Assembly: GCA_030619345.1 (NCBI GenBank)
Contig: JAUXBO010000054.1
Location: 1 to 10,746, forward strand
DNA: 10,746 nt
Direction: 5' to 3'
Source of the DNA: Candidatus Zixiibacteriota bacterium
Lineage (GTDB): Bacteria; Zixibacteria; MSB-5A5; GN15; FEB-12
Each line of letters begins with the position of its first letter. Positions within the stretch are counted from its first letter, which is position 1. Below the pieces are notes generated by a model that made no database searches, was not told where the DNA came from, and saw only the letters and a program-made list of their open reading frames with translations. Positions 1 through 6,977 of this stretch are shown in pieces. The position numbers were made by a program, and so were the translations under genes.

Positions 1-734
1 ACATGCAGACCAACATAAGTATCTTTCAGCACCCTCTGACCGATGTTACGAATTGCAATATCGATAAGTACCAAATCCTGAGAATAGCTGTACGCCCAGG
101 CGTACGAACTCTGAGTGATTTCAAGTCCCAGCGGGATATGGCGACGGGAGGAAAAATAATCATGGGAACTACCGTGCAGCGTGTCATAATAGACGGCAAT
201 AAAATCCTGTTCGGAACGAGCCAGATCCGTTTCGGCGAATTCTTCCTCCAGAATGGAGCGATAGATCATATCCCCTTCCGGAGATGCCGCCGGGTGGAAT
301 TCCTGCCCATCGTTGGCCCAACCATCGAGTCCGGTCGATACCAGGGTATCCTCGTTGGCAATCGCGCCAACCCAAAGCGAAGCGTACGCCAAATGTTCTA
401 TCCTGCTCCGCAGGGGAAATTCCGCCGCATAGGAGATTGACTCACCGGTGAGACAATCCACAAATCCATAACGGCCGGTGCTGCTGTAGAACTGGCGATA
501 AAGTCCAAAAGTCCCGTTGTTTTGCACAACCAGCCCAAGTCGGCCGATATCATGAACTACCTGACAATACGCCGGAACCTCATCTGCCCCGTTAGCTGTG
601 GCACTGATCATGACCGGCGAAAATGGTTGGCGGGCGAGAGTAATTGTGGCAACCCCCAATACTAAAATAAAGGATGCCAGGAACAATCTCAAAATAGGAC
701 CTACTGTGCTGTGTGACCGATTTAAAAACATCAT
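1..734 (-). CDS. Exported protein of unknown function, 5' part only (runs off left edge)
   Basis: An uninterrupted minus-strand reading frame of 244 codons starts at tandem ATGs (734-732 and 731-729) and leaves the window, so the stop is not seen. The first residues form a signal peptide: Arg6 and Arg17, then a hydrophobic core (LFLASFILVLGVATITLA), with likely cleavage near residue 35. The mature part is soluble-looking and rich in aromatic and acidic residues, including GQEFHPAAS, SEQDFIAVYYDT, HIPLGLEITQSSYAWAYSYS and IAIRNIGQRVL. From memory this HP..SP.GD / SEQDFIAVY.DT / RPLG.E..Q.SYAW.YSY / I.NIG pattern recurs in large secreted proteins of uncultured FCB-group bacteria, often with C-terminal sorting domains; I know no function or formal family name. 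No Shine-Dalgarno precedes either ATG, and a -10 box lies 3 nt upstream of the first one. The plus-strand frame at 3-440 is its antisense shadow. Confidence 0.85.
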   Translation of the reverse strand, partial: MMFLNRSHSTVGPILRLFLASFILVLGVATITLARQPFSPVMISATANGADEVPAYCQVVHDIGRLGLVVQNNGTFGLYRQFYSSTGRYGFVDCLTGESISYAAEFPLRSRIEHLAYASLWVGAIANEDTLVSTGLDGWANDGQEFHPAASPEGDMIYRSILEEEFAETDLARSEQDFIAVYYDTLHGSSHDYFSSRRHIPLGLEITQSSYAWAYSYSQDLVLIDIAIRNIGQRVLKDTYVGLH

Positions 735-737
735 ATT

Positions 738-766
738 AGTATACGGGCGAAAGCCGGGACCGCCAA
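738..766 (-). promoter_or_regulatory. Sigma-70-type promoter that may give a leaderless mRNA
   Basis: On the minus strand, TTGGCG (plus 761-766), a 17-nt spacer and TATACT (plus 738-743) form a plausible promoter. The usual distance from -10 to +1 puts transcription start at about 731, the A of the second ATG of the exported-protein gene, which has no Shine-Dalgarno. The match is by eye; start-site mapping is lacking. Confidence 0.5.
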
Positions 767-898
767 ATGATTAGAAGCAAAGCGCCTGATTCTGCGCTGC
801 AAATCGGCATTGCTGAGTAGTTGATATTTCATTACTTGATTTCTACGTATCTAATCACTTTTTGTTGACTCTGAACGTTTTGAATCCAATTCTTCAAT

Positions 899-1465
899 AT
901 GGCAAGGATGACAAAACCCCCGGATGGACGTCTGATTATCTCTATAATCAGTCCGTCGGTTGATGCTGTTGCTGACTCATTGGCCGTTCTGGAAAAGAAA
1001 TTCGGTCGGGTCGACGCTGAAACAACGGAGATCGATACCAGTTGCAAGGATCGCTATCGAGAGGAAATGGGGGATAATCTCTACCGCCGCTTTTTCGCTT
1101 TTGAGCGCCCGGTAGCCATGGACGCCCTGGCCGATCTCAAATCTATCTGCTATAAAATAGAGCCGATGTTTGCCGATCAGGTCGGTGACTTTATCTTCCG
1201 TACCGTGAATATTGATCCCGGAATTCTGACTCCAAATAATCTGGTCATGACTTCTCATCGCCCCAAAAACCACCGTGTTTACCTTCGCAACGGGATCTAT
1301 GCCGAAATGGCCCTGATCTATTCCCAGGGCATGTTTATGCGTCTACCCTGGACTTCTGATGATTTCTGCGACGGCGAGGCGATAGAGTTTTTTGACTTCC
1401 TAAATTCCGAAGAGTACTCCAAAGAAAACGGCAAGTCCGGCGGCCTCAATGCGGCCTGCCTGTAA
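899..1465 (+). CDS. DUF4416 family protein
   Basis: A 188-residue soluble protein with no signal peptide or membrane segment. It matches, from memory, the DUF4416 family (Pfam PF14385), small bacterial proteins of about 180 residues with no established activity. Visible conserved blocks are an N-terminal strand (RLIISIIS), YREEMG near residues 53-58, VNIDPGIL at 103-110, HRVYLRNGIYAE at 125-136 and LPWTSDDF at 149-156, then a short acidic C-terminal helix and a variable tail. The full length fits the family. The ATG at 899 has no Shine-Dalgarno. A second ATG at 908 (MTKPP) has AAGG only 1 nt upstream, too close to be convincing, so the start is uncertain by three codons. It is divergent from the exported-protein gene and 160 bp upstream of murA on the same strand. 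Some databases have labelled relatives GTP-binding, but no P-loop is visible here. Confidence 0.9.
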   Translation: MARMTKPPDGRLIISIISPSVDAVADSLAVLEKKFGRVDAETTEIDTSCKDRYREEMGDNLYRRFFAFERPVAMDALADLKSICYKIEPMFADQVGDFIFRTVNIDPGILTPNNLVMTSHRPKNHRVYLRNGIYAEMALIYSQGMFMRLPWTSDDFCDGEAIEFFDFLNSEEYSKENGKSGGLNAACL

Positions 1466-1625
1466 ACTTCGTTCGACTCAACTGGTCCCCCAGATACAAA
1501 ACAGATTCTACCGGGCAGCTTAATCTTGTTGATTTTCAGTCGTAGTCGCGTTTCATACTGCAATAAAATAGGAATCCCGAAAATCGCGTGATTCAAGACG
1601 CAATATCGCTTGTAAAAGGAATAGA

Positions 1626-2897
1626 ATGGAAAAATTCGTAATTAACGGCGGAAGACGGCTTGAGGGCTCAATCAAGGTAGATGGTTCCAAGAATGCTGCG
1701 CTACCAATCATTCTTGGGGCTCTCATGATTCCCAAGGGGGAATCTGTAATCAGAAACGTCCCACCGCTCAGAGATATCTTTACAGCCATAAAGGTAATGG
1801 AGTTTGTCGGCGCCAAAGTCTCGTATGATCCCAAGATTTGCGTTATGACGGTAGATGCCAGCAATATCACTGAGAATACTGCCCCCTACGAACTAATGCG
1901 ACAGATGAGAGCTTCGTTTCTGGTACTGGGACCGCTGCTGGTCCGATGCGGCGAAGCAAGAGTATCCCTGCCCGGAGGTTGTTCGCTTGGTTCTCGCCCA
2001 GTCGATTATCACATCAAGGCCTTTGGCGATCTGGGCGCTGAGATATCCGAAGAAGCCGGCTTTGTAATTGCCAAAGCCAGCAAGCTTCGTGGCGGAATGG
2101 TTTACTTTGACCGTCCTTCGCATACCGGAACAGAGAATATCTTGTATGGGGCCATCACGGCAAAAGAGCAGACGATCATAACCAATGCTGCCTGTGATCC
2201 TGAAATTATCGATGTCGCAAAATTCTTAAATGCGTCGGGAGCAAGAATCAGTGGAGCCGGAAGCCCTACGATTGTTGTTGAGCCTGTCTCAGAGTTGAAG
2301 GCAGTGGACTATACGATTTCTGGTGATCGCCTGGTAGCCGGAACCCTGATGATGGGTGCCGCTATTACCGGCGGAAAGGTCGAGGTCAGCGGACTGGACC
2401 CGGATTGGATGAGTATTGTCTGTCTAAAACTGCTCGAAATGGGATGCGATGTCAGCACTACCGACTCCAGTATTACCGTGACTGGTCCCAGTGACCAGAA
2501 TAAGCTGTACCCTGTAAACATTACTACTTTCCCCTATCCGGGCTTTCCCACGGATTTACAGGCTTGTATTATGGCAGTATCTTGTATTGCATCGGGAACA
2601 TCTTATATAAGAGAAACCGTTTTTGTAGATAGGTTTGTTCATACGATGGAATTGCGGCGACTCGGAGCCGACGTAGCCGTTTCTGGAGCTGAGGCTGTAA
2701 TCCAGGGAGTTAAGGAATTGACCGGGGCAGCCATCATGGCCCCCGATATTCGCGCTGGTGCCGGGCTGGTTCTGGCCTGTCTGGCCGCGAAAGGTACCTC
2801 GGAACTCCTTCGTATTTATCATGTTGATCGTGGATACTACCGGTTGGAAGAGAAGTTCAACCAACTTGGTGCCGATATAAAAAGAATGCAGAGTTAA
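1626..2897 (+). CDS. murA: UDP-N-acetylglucosamine 1-carboxyvinyltransferase (MurA)
   Basis: MurA transfers enolpyruvate from phosphoenolpyruvate to UDP-GlcNAc in the cytoplasm, the first committed step of peptidoglycan synthesis. The 423-residue length is normal for the family and the two-domain EPSP-synthase fold spans the whole protein. Key residues are present: Lys22-Asn23 (SKNAALP), Arg95, the catalytic Cys119 in LPGGCSLGSRPVD (Cys115 of E. coli), Arg124, Asp310 in FPTDLQ (Asp305 of E. coli), and Arg402 in HVDRGY (Arg397 of E. coli). Cys rather than Asp at the active site predicts sensitivity of the enzyme to fosfomycin. The segment SHTGTEN (165-171) differs from the commoner SVGATEN but keeps Thr-Glu-Asn. 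The ATG has a good Shine-Dalgarno, AAAAGGA at 1614-1620, 5 nt upstream. It lies 160 bp after the DUF4416 gene; no terminator was seen between them, so cotranscription is possible. Confidence 0.98.
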   Translation: MEKFVINGGRRLEGSIKVDGSKNAALPIILGALMIPKGESVIRNVPPLRDIFTAIKVMEFVGAKVSYDPKICVMTVDASNITENTAPYELMRQMRASFLVLGPLLVRCGEARVSLPGGCSLGSRPVDYHIKAFGDLGAEISEEAGFVIAKASKLRGGMVYFDRPSHTGTENILYGAITAKEQTIITNAACDPEIIDVAKFLNASGARISGAGSPTIVVEPVSELKAVDYTISGDRLVAGTLMMGAAITGGKVEVSGLDPDWMSIVCLKLLEMGCDVSTTDSSITVTGPSDQNKLYPVNITTFPYPGFPTDLQACIMAVSCIASGTSYIRETVFVDRFVHTMELRRLGADVAVSGAEAVIQGVKELTGAAIMAPDIRAGAGLVLACLAAKGTSELLRIYHVDRGYYRLEEKFNQLGADIKRMQS

Positions 2898-2923
2898 CTA
2901 TCTGCGAGGGAACATTCGTCCAT

Positions 2924-2950
2924 TTGGTAGGACCTTGGTCCCTGTATTAA
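2924..2950 (+). promoter_or_regulatory. Weak candidate promoter with an inverted repeat in the spacer
   Basis: TTGGTA (2924-2929) and TATTAA (2945-2950) are each 4/6 matches to the sigma-70 boxes, but the 15-nt spacer is short. The spacer contains GGACC-TT-GGTCC (2930-2941), an inverted repeat that could be an operator half-site pair or chance. It lies in the 130-bp gap between murA and the long surface-protein gene, the only place a dedicated promoter for the latter could be. Confidence 0.25.
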
Positions 2951-3027
2951 TCCTGTCCGGTCCCGCCGCTGTCCAAGTCGTGATCCGGCCGGGCTGAGTC
3001 AATATGATACCAGGAGTTTTACTACCC

Positions 3028-6000
3028 ATGAATATCTTTCGGACAGCTCTTTTACTTTTAGCGCTTGTTGCAATCGGAGCCGATATCGGTGCACAAGAAA
3101 CCTATTTCGGCAAGAATAAAGTCAGATACAAAGACTTTGAATGGTCCTACATTCAGACCAGGCACTTTGATATTCATTTCTACGAAGATGCGTACAATAC
3201 GGCCAAATTCTCGGCATCAGTGCTCGAATCATCTTACGTCGAAATCACCAGCGAACTGAACTACAGGATTCAGAAAAGGGTCCCGGTATTTGTTTACAAT
3301 TCCCACAATGACTTCCAACAGACGAACATAATCTCATCTCTAATCAGTGAAGGTGTCGGGGGATTCACCGAAGCATTCAAGAATCGCATCGTAATACCGT
3401 TTACCGGATCGTATGAAGATCTTCGGCACGTTCTTCATCACGAACTGACCCATGCCGTGACCTATGACATGCTATACGGAAACGCCTTTTCTTCATTACT
3501 TTCACGCCAGCGCTTATTCCATCTTCCCCTCTGGTTCGCCGAAGGATATGCGGAGTACTCTTCCCGCCACGGCTGGGATTATTTTTCCGACATGTTTGTC
3601 CGCGATGCTACCATTAATGGGTATCTTGCACCACCACAATACCTGGGTGGGTTTCTGGCCTACAAGCAGGGTCAGGCGATGGTAAAATATATCGCTGACA
3701 CTTACGGCGAACAGCGCCTGGGTGAAATACTCCGCAAGGGCAAGATACATCTAACCATGAACAAGGCCCTCAAAGATGCGCTCGGAGTTGATCAAAAGAA
3801 ATTCTGGGAAGATTTCTCCAAGGAAATGAAACGGAGATACTGGCCCGAGATAGCACTTCGAAAAGAGGTTGATGAGATATCGCATCAGTTGACCAAAGCG
3901 CGTGAAGACGGCTCATATTTCAATGAGAAGCCGGAGTTCCTTCCCGATGGCGACCATCTGATAATCTTCTCGGATAAGTCTGACTTCACCGAGATCGTCA
4001 TGATTTCAGCCGAAGACGGCCAGAACCGAAAGAGTCTGGTAAAATCTCAGCGATCCGGCGATCTGGAGTCACTACATTCGTATGTATCTGGAGTCTCAGT
4101 TTCACCAGATGGACGCAACATGGTGTTTGTGGCCAAGTCGCAGGGAAAAGAGGCGCTCTTTTTCCACGACCTTAAGAAGAACAAGACTTATCACAAAAAA
4201 AGATTCGCCTACTACAACATAATCTCACCGGTCTGGTCGCCGGACGGTAAAAAAGTAGCCTTCTCTGCTCTTAACAATCACACCAGAGACCTTTTCGTTT
4301 ACAATATTAAGGATGATGGCGTAAGACAGATAACGAATGACAGGTATGACGATGTTTACGCCAGTTGGATGCCGGATTCAAAGAAAATTATCTTCTCGTC
4401 TGACCGACCGCATCCCAACAACGTATTTGTAGAGATCGAGAAGCACAAGTACGTCCAATCGGGCGCATACATGCCGGGTGATTTTGAATACGGTAAGTAT
4501 AATATATTTGAAGTTGATCTGTCTGAATTTGCGGTCAAGCCGATTGATGTCGGTCCCGGCGACAATAAATCGCCGAGAGTCTCACCGGACGGCAAAACGG
4601 TCGCGTTTATTTCCAATCGGAACGGTATCGATAATATCTATGTCGCTTATCTGGATACTACGCGATATTACGCCCTAACTGATATCCTCAGTGGCATAAC
4701 TGCCCTGAGCTGGTCACCCGAAGGTGATGAAATTGCCTTCTCTGCTTTTCATAAGGGCGCTTTTGATGTCTTCATTCTTGAAGACCTGGTTCCGGCCGGT
4801 GAGGACGGAATACTCACGATGACAGACTTCATGCTGGGGAAATACAACCTCCTGCGCAAAGAGACCGCCCGCAAACTAATTGCTGAGCATCGCTCAAAGA
4901 TTGACGACAGCCTCGTCCTCGCACATGACAGCGACCCAAATGTCGATCCTCCCGATGATTCTCTGACCGTTGACAGTTTGTCCCTGGCTGCTGACAGTTC
5001 AATTATAGCGAATGACAGTTCTCTTCTGGTCGCAGTCGATGACAGCCTGACAACTGCAACGATTATCGATGACGAAAACGTTTCAGATGGCCTGCCGGAC
5101 GTAGTCAAGGATTCGATAGTTACCGAAAGCGGAGTTTATGACGACGAATACGTTCATGTTTCGGAGTTAAAAAGCGATCCACTTGACTCTCTGATGAAAG
5201 ACGTTCGAGGTGAGGGCGGAGCACCCGCAAAATATACTTTGATTGATGAACCAGCATCATTTGACTCGATTCCCCCGCAACTGGATGACGGAGAGTTTGC
5301 CATTAGTAAGTACCGGGCAAGATTCACGCCCGACTATGTGGGTGGTGGGTTCTCGTATGACACTTTCTTTGGACTGAGGGGACAGTCGTTTTTTGTATTT
5401 TCTGACTACCTCGGCAACCATCAGTTCTACCTGGCTACCGATCTTGTAAACACAATCGATCAATCAAACCTGCAACTCTTCTACTTTTATAACAAGAAAC
5501 GAACCAATCTCGGCTTTGGTGTCTTCCACACCAAGAACTTCTACCTGGACGCTTTTGACTTCCTGTTTTCAGATCGTTTCTATGGCGTGCAAGCGCTGGC
5601 CAATCGACCATTCTCGGTGTTTAGTCGGGTAGAACTGACGGCGTCTCAATACTTCATCGACCGGCAATATTACGACCTGGGCGACCCGCGTGATGATCGT
5701 AGTTCCAAGGTCACGACCGGGGCCATATCATATACATTTGACAATGTTCTCTGGGGAATTACCGGGCCGGTGAATGGTCGTCGTATTAAAGTAACCGCCA
5801 CGCACGGCGTTAATCTTTTCGACAAATCTGACATTAGTTTTACGGCCGTAGAGTTTGACTATCGAAAATACTGGCATATGGCCAAGACTTTCACCATGGC
5901 CTGGCGTCTCTCTGGTGGAGCATCGTTTGGCGATACACCAAAACAGTATTTCCTGGGTGGAACAACCAATTGGATTGGTAATCAGACTCTGGACGCCAAG

Positions 6001-6399
6001 GTATATGAAGTCGAGAACCTCTATTTTGCAGATGTGGTCACACCGCTGCGGAGTATTGACTATTACTCAATGAGTGGAACCCGCTACGGCCTGATGAATT
6101 GGGAATTTAGATTTCCGATGATCGAATACTTCGCCATGCGATATCCTCTGCCGCTAATTATTAGCCGGGTTCAGGGCGCATTGTTCCTTGATATGGGAGC
6201 GGCCTGGGAAAAAAGTGATTTCAAAGGCGGGACATCAGAGGGCGGCAACCGACTAAACGATATTAAGTCCGGATTTGGTTATGGAATGCGAGCAAATCTC
6301 GGATTCATAGTGCTTCGGTTTGATCAGGCATGGGGAACGGATTTCCGCAAGGTTTCCGAAAAGCCTTCATATTATCTGTCAATTGGCGCCGATTTCTAA
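3028..6399 (+). CDS. Exported zinc metallopeptidase-like / PD40 propeller / Omp85-like barrel fusion protein
   Basis: A 1123-residue multidomain envelope protein. Residues 1-22 are a signal peptide (MNIFR, hydrophobic core, cleavage near IGA|QE). Residues about 30-275 resemble a peptidase MA-type gluzincin domain: HELTH at 138-142 supplies two zinc-ligand His and the catalytic Glu, and E172 in LWFAEGYAEY is the likely third ligand. Six TolB/PD40-like repeats follow, starting near 301, 358, 405, 445, 515 and 560, with motifs such as SPDGKKVAF and SPEGDEIAF. Residues about 625-755 are an Asp/Ser-rich linker. From about 760 to the end lies a C-terminal BamA/TamA-like barrel with FLGGTTNWIG, a strand NWEFRFP and a terminal Phe, as in an outer-membrane beta-signal. 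No POTRA repeats are visible. I infer periplasmic peptidase and propeller domains anchored by the barrel; substrate unknown. An in-frame ATG at 3004 has no Shine-Dalgarno; the chosen ATG has AGGAG 11 nt upstream and gives a cleaner signal peptide. Confidence 0.92.
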   Translation: MNIFRTALLLLALVAIGADIGAQETYFGKNKVRYKDFEWSYIQTRHFDIHFYEDAYNTAKFSASVLESSYVEITSELNYRIQKRVPVFVYNSHNDFQQTNIISSLISEGVGGFTEAFKNRIVIPFTGSYEDLRHVLHHELTHAVTYDMLYGNAFSSLLSRQRLFHLPLWFAEGYAEYSSRHGWDYFSDMFVRDATINGYLAPPQYLGGFLAYKQGQAMVKYIADTYGEQRLGEILRKGKIHLTMNKALKDALGVDQKKFWEDFSKEMKRRYWPEIALRKEVDEISHQLTKAREDGSYFNEKPEFLPDGDHLIIFSDKSDFTEIVMISAEDGQNRKSLVKSQRSGDLESLHSYVSGVSVSPDGRNMVFVAKSQGKEALFFHDLKKNKTYHKKRFAYYNIISPVWSPDGKKVAFSALNNHTRDLFVYNIKDDGVRQITNDRYDDVYASWMPDSKKIIFSSDRPHPNNVFVEIEKHKYVQSGAYMPGDFEYGKYNIFEVDLSEFAVKPIDVGPGDNKSPRVSPDGKTVAFISNRNGIDNIYVAYLDTTRYYALTDILSGITALSWSPEGDEIAFSAFHKGAFDVFILEDLVPAGEDGILTMTDFMLGKYNLLRKETARKLIAEHRSKIDDSLVLAHDSDPNVDPPDDSLTVDSLSLAADSSIIANDSSLLVAVDDSLTTATIIDDENVSDGLPDVVKDSIVTESGVYDDEYVHVSELKSDPLDSLMKDVRGEGGAPAKYTLIDEPASFDSIPPQLDDGEFAISKYRARFTPDYVGGGFSYDTFFGLRGQSFFVFSDYLGNHQFYLATDLVNTIDQSNLQLFYFYNKKRTNLGFGVFHTKNFYLDAFDFLFSDRFYGVQALANRPFSVFSRVELTASQYFIDRQYYDLGDPRDDRSSKVTTGAISYTFDNVLWGITGPVNGRRIKVTATHGVNLFDKSDISFTAVEFDYRKYWHMAKTFTMAWRLSGGASFGDTPKQYFLGGTTNWIGNQTLDAKVYEVENLYFADVVTPLRSIDYYSMSGTRYGLMNWEFRFPMIEYFAMRYPLPLIISRVQGALFLDMGAAWEKSDFKGGTSEGGNRLNDIKSGFGYGMRANLGFIVLRFDQAWGTDFRKVSEKPSYYLSIGADF
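4900..5290 (+). repeat. Asp/Ser-rich low-complexity linker coding region
   Basis: This stretch encodes repeated DDSL, DSS and DDS motifs spaced by short hydrophobic runs (for example DDSLTVDSLSLAADSS), between the propeller and the barrel. It is strongly acidic and probably extended or Ca2+-binding rather than globular; the binding idea is inference. The repeat is degenerate at DNA level and keeps the reading frame. Confidence 0.7.
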
Positions 6400-6421
6400 T
6401 TACACCGAGATATAGGCAAAG

Positions 6422-6453
6422 AAAAAACGCGGCCGATATGACCGCGTTTTTTT
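6422..6453. terminator. Bidirectional rho-independent terminator between convergent genes
   Basis: AAAAAACGCGG (6422-6432) is the exact reverse complement of CCGCGTTTTTT (6442-6452), with a 9-nt loop. The GC-rich core is flanked by an A tract on one side and a T tract on the other, so it can act as an intrinsic terminator in both directions. It sits 23 nt after the stop of the surface-protein gene and 27 nt beyond the stop of the convergent H1-like gene. Confidence 0.9.
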
Positions 6454-6479
6454 GTTCGTCAAATTCCGTTGCGAGATTT

Positions 6480-6779
6480 CTATCTCTTCTTCTTATGTAC
6501 TGAGCAGAATTTACTTCTACCGTCAGTGAAGCGTTTGCAACGTTTGCCGTCTTTTGTCTTCGCTGCGCAACGAATTTTCTTAGTGGCCTTCTTGGCAACT
6601 TTCCGCTTTGGCGCAGCTTTCTTCTTCGAGGCGGCTTTCCTCTTGGCCGGTTTCTTCCTGGCCACTACCTTTTTCTTCGGGGCCGCTTTCTTTCTCTTGG
6701 GAGCTGCTTTCTTCTTCCTTGCAACTGCCTTCTTCTTCGGGGCGGCTTTCCTCTTCACGGTTTTCTTTGCTTTGCGCAT
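6480..6779 (-). CDS. Histone H1-like Lys/Arg-rich protein with C-terminal Cys3His knuckle
   Basis: A 99-residue protein with 38 Lys and 12 Arg but only two acidic residues (Asp77, Asp86). Residues 1-68 are degenerate KAAPKKK-type repeats (at 11, 24, 31, 48 and 54), as in bacterial histone H1-like and AlgP-like tails that bind DNA without a fixed fold. The C-terminal segment RCAAKTKDGKRCKRF...FCSVH has C71-x9-C81-x10-C92-x2-H95. This resembles the small Cys/His motif of the DUF5763 type (C..T..G.rC....g..yC..H) seen in short bacterial and phage proteins; zinc binding is inferred. The start is firm: Shine-Dalgarno GGAGG (plus 6787-6791) lies 7 nt upstream of the ATG. A likely role is nucleoid compaction or nucleic-acid binding. 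The gene lies 198 bp downstream of the Lon-like gene on the same strand. Frames at 6469-6795 (plus) and 6580-6786 (minus) are low-complexity shadows. Confidence 0.88.
   Translation of the reverse strand: MRKAKKTVKRKAAPKKKAVARKKKAAPKRKKAAPKKKVVARKKPAKRKAASKKKAAPKRKVAKKATKKIRCAAKTKDGKRCKRFTDGRSKFCSVHKKKR
6600..6749 (-). repeat. Tandem KAAPKKK-type coding repeat
   Basis: Degenerate repeats encoding KAA(P/S)K(K/R)K occur at residues 11-17, 24-30, 31-37, 48-54 and 54-60 of the H1-like protein, at irregular spacing. On the plus strand they appear as alternating GCTTTCTTCTTC-like pyrimidine runs. Such repeats often change in number between strains by slippage. Confidence 0.75.
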
Positions 6780-6811
6780 TGAACATCCTCCATAATTGTT
6801 ATGTTCACACG

Positions 6812-6840
6812 TAAGAACGTTTGTTTAAAAATTATGTCAA
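6812..6840 (-). promoter_or_regulatory. Candidate promoter for the H1-like gene (exact -35 box, poor -10)
   Basis: An exact TTGACA on the minus strand (plus 6835-6840) lies 55 nt upstream of the H1-like ATG. At 17-nt spacing the -10 position reads TTCTTA, a poor match, so the promoter is only suggestive. Just upstream is an inverted repeat, ATTTGC-N6-GCAAAT (plus 6858-6875), a possible regulator site. The whole 6793-6900 stretch is AT-rich. Confidence 0.35.
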
Positions 6841-6944
6841 GAAAAAAACCTCAAACAATTTGCTTCAATGCAAATAGATTTTTGATCAAGTAAAAAGATA
6901 ATGCCGTCACCGGTATCAATTAGATCAACGATTCTCTGAACAAA

Positions 6945-6960
6945 TCGCACAAAAGCGCGA
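6945..6960 (-). terminator. Weak hairpin after the Lon-like gene
   Basis: On the minus strand TCGCGC-TTTT-GTGCGA forms a 6-bp stem (one G-U pair) 17 nt after the Lon-like stop codon, followed by only a short T run (TTTG). It may be an inefficient terminator, which would allow some read-through into the H1-like gene. Confidence 0.35.
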
Positions 6961-6977
6961 CCGCATACATGAGTCGA

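Noticed and set aside
3..440. Plus-strand 145-codon frame at the left edge
   Set aside because: It is antisense to the signal-peptide-bearing minus-strand gene, has no Shine-Dalgarno and shows no recognisable motif.
1526..1569. Promoter for murA (TTGATT near 1529, CATACT at 1554, TAAAAT at 1564)
   Set aside because: No pair has acceptable box quality together with 16-18 nt spacing.
4749..5108. Minus-strand Ser/Arg-rich frame of 119 codons inside the surface-protein gene
   Set aside because: It is the antisense shadow of the Asp/Ser-rich linker; composition and lack of a ribosome binding site explain it.
6422..6453. Hairpin considered as an attachment site or small RNA
   Set aside because: Its position between convergent stop codons and the A/T tracts on both sides fit a shared terminator fully.
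6580..6786. Minus-strand Glu/Ser-rich frame overlapping the H1-like gene
   Set aside because: It is a +1-frame shadow of the AAG-rich repeats. Its ATG lies inside the gap between the GGAGG and the real start, leaving no room for ribosome binding.
6469..6795. Plus-strand frame with runs of Phe, Ala and Leu that looks like a membrane protein
   Set aside because: It is the antisense reading of the Lys-rich repeats of the H1-like gene, which has a strong Shine-Dalgarno and a sensible product.
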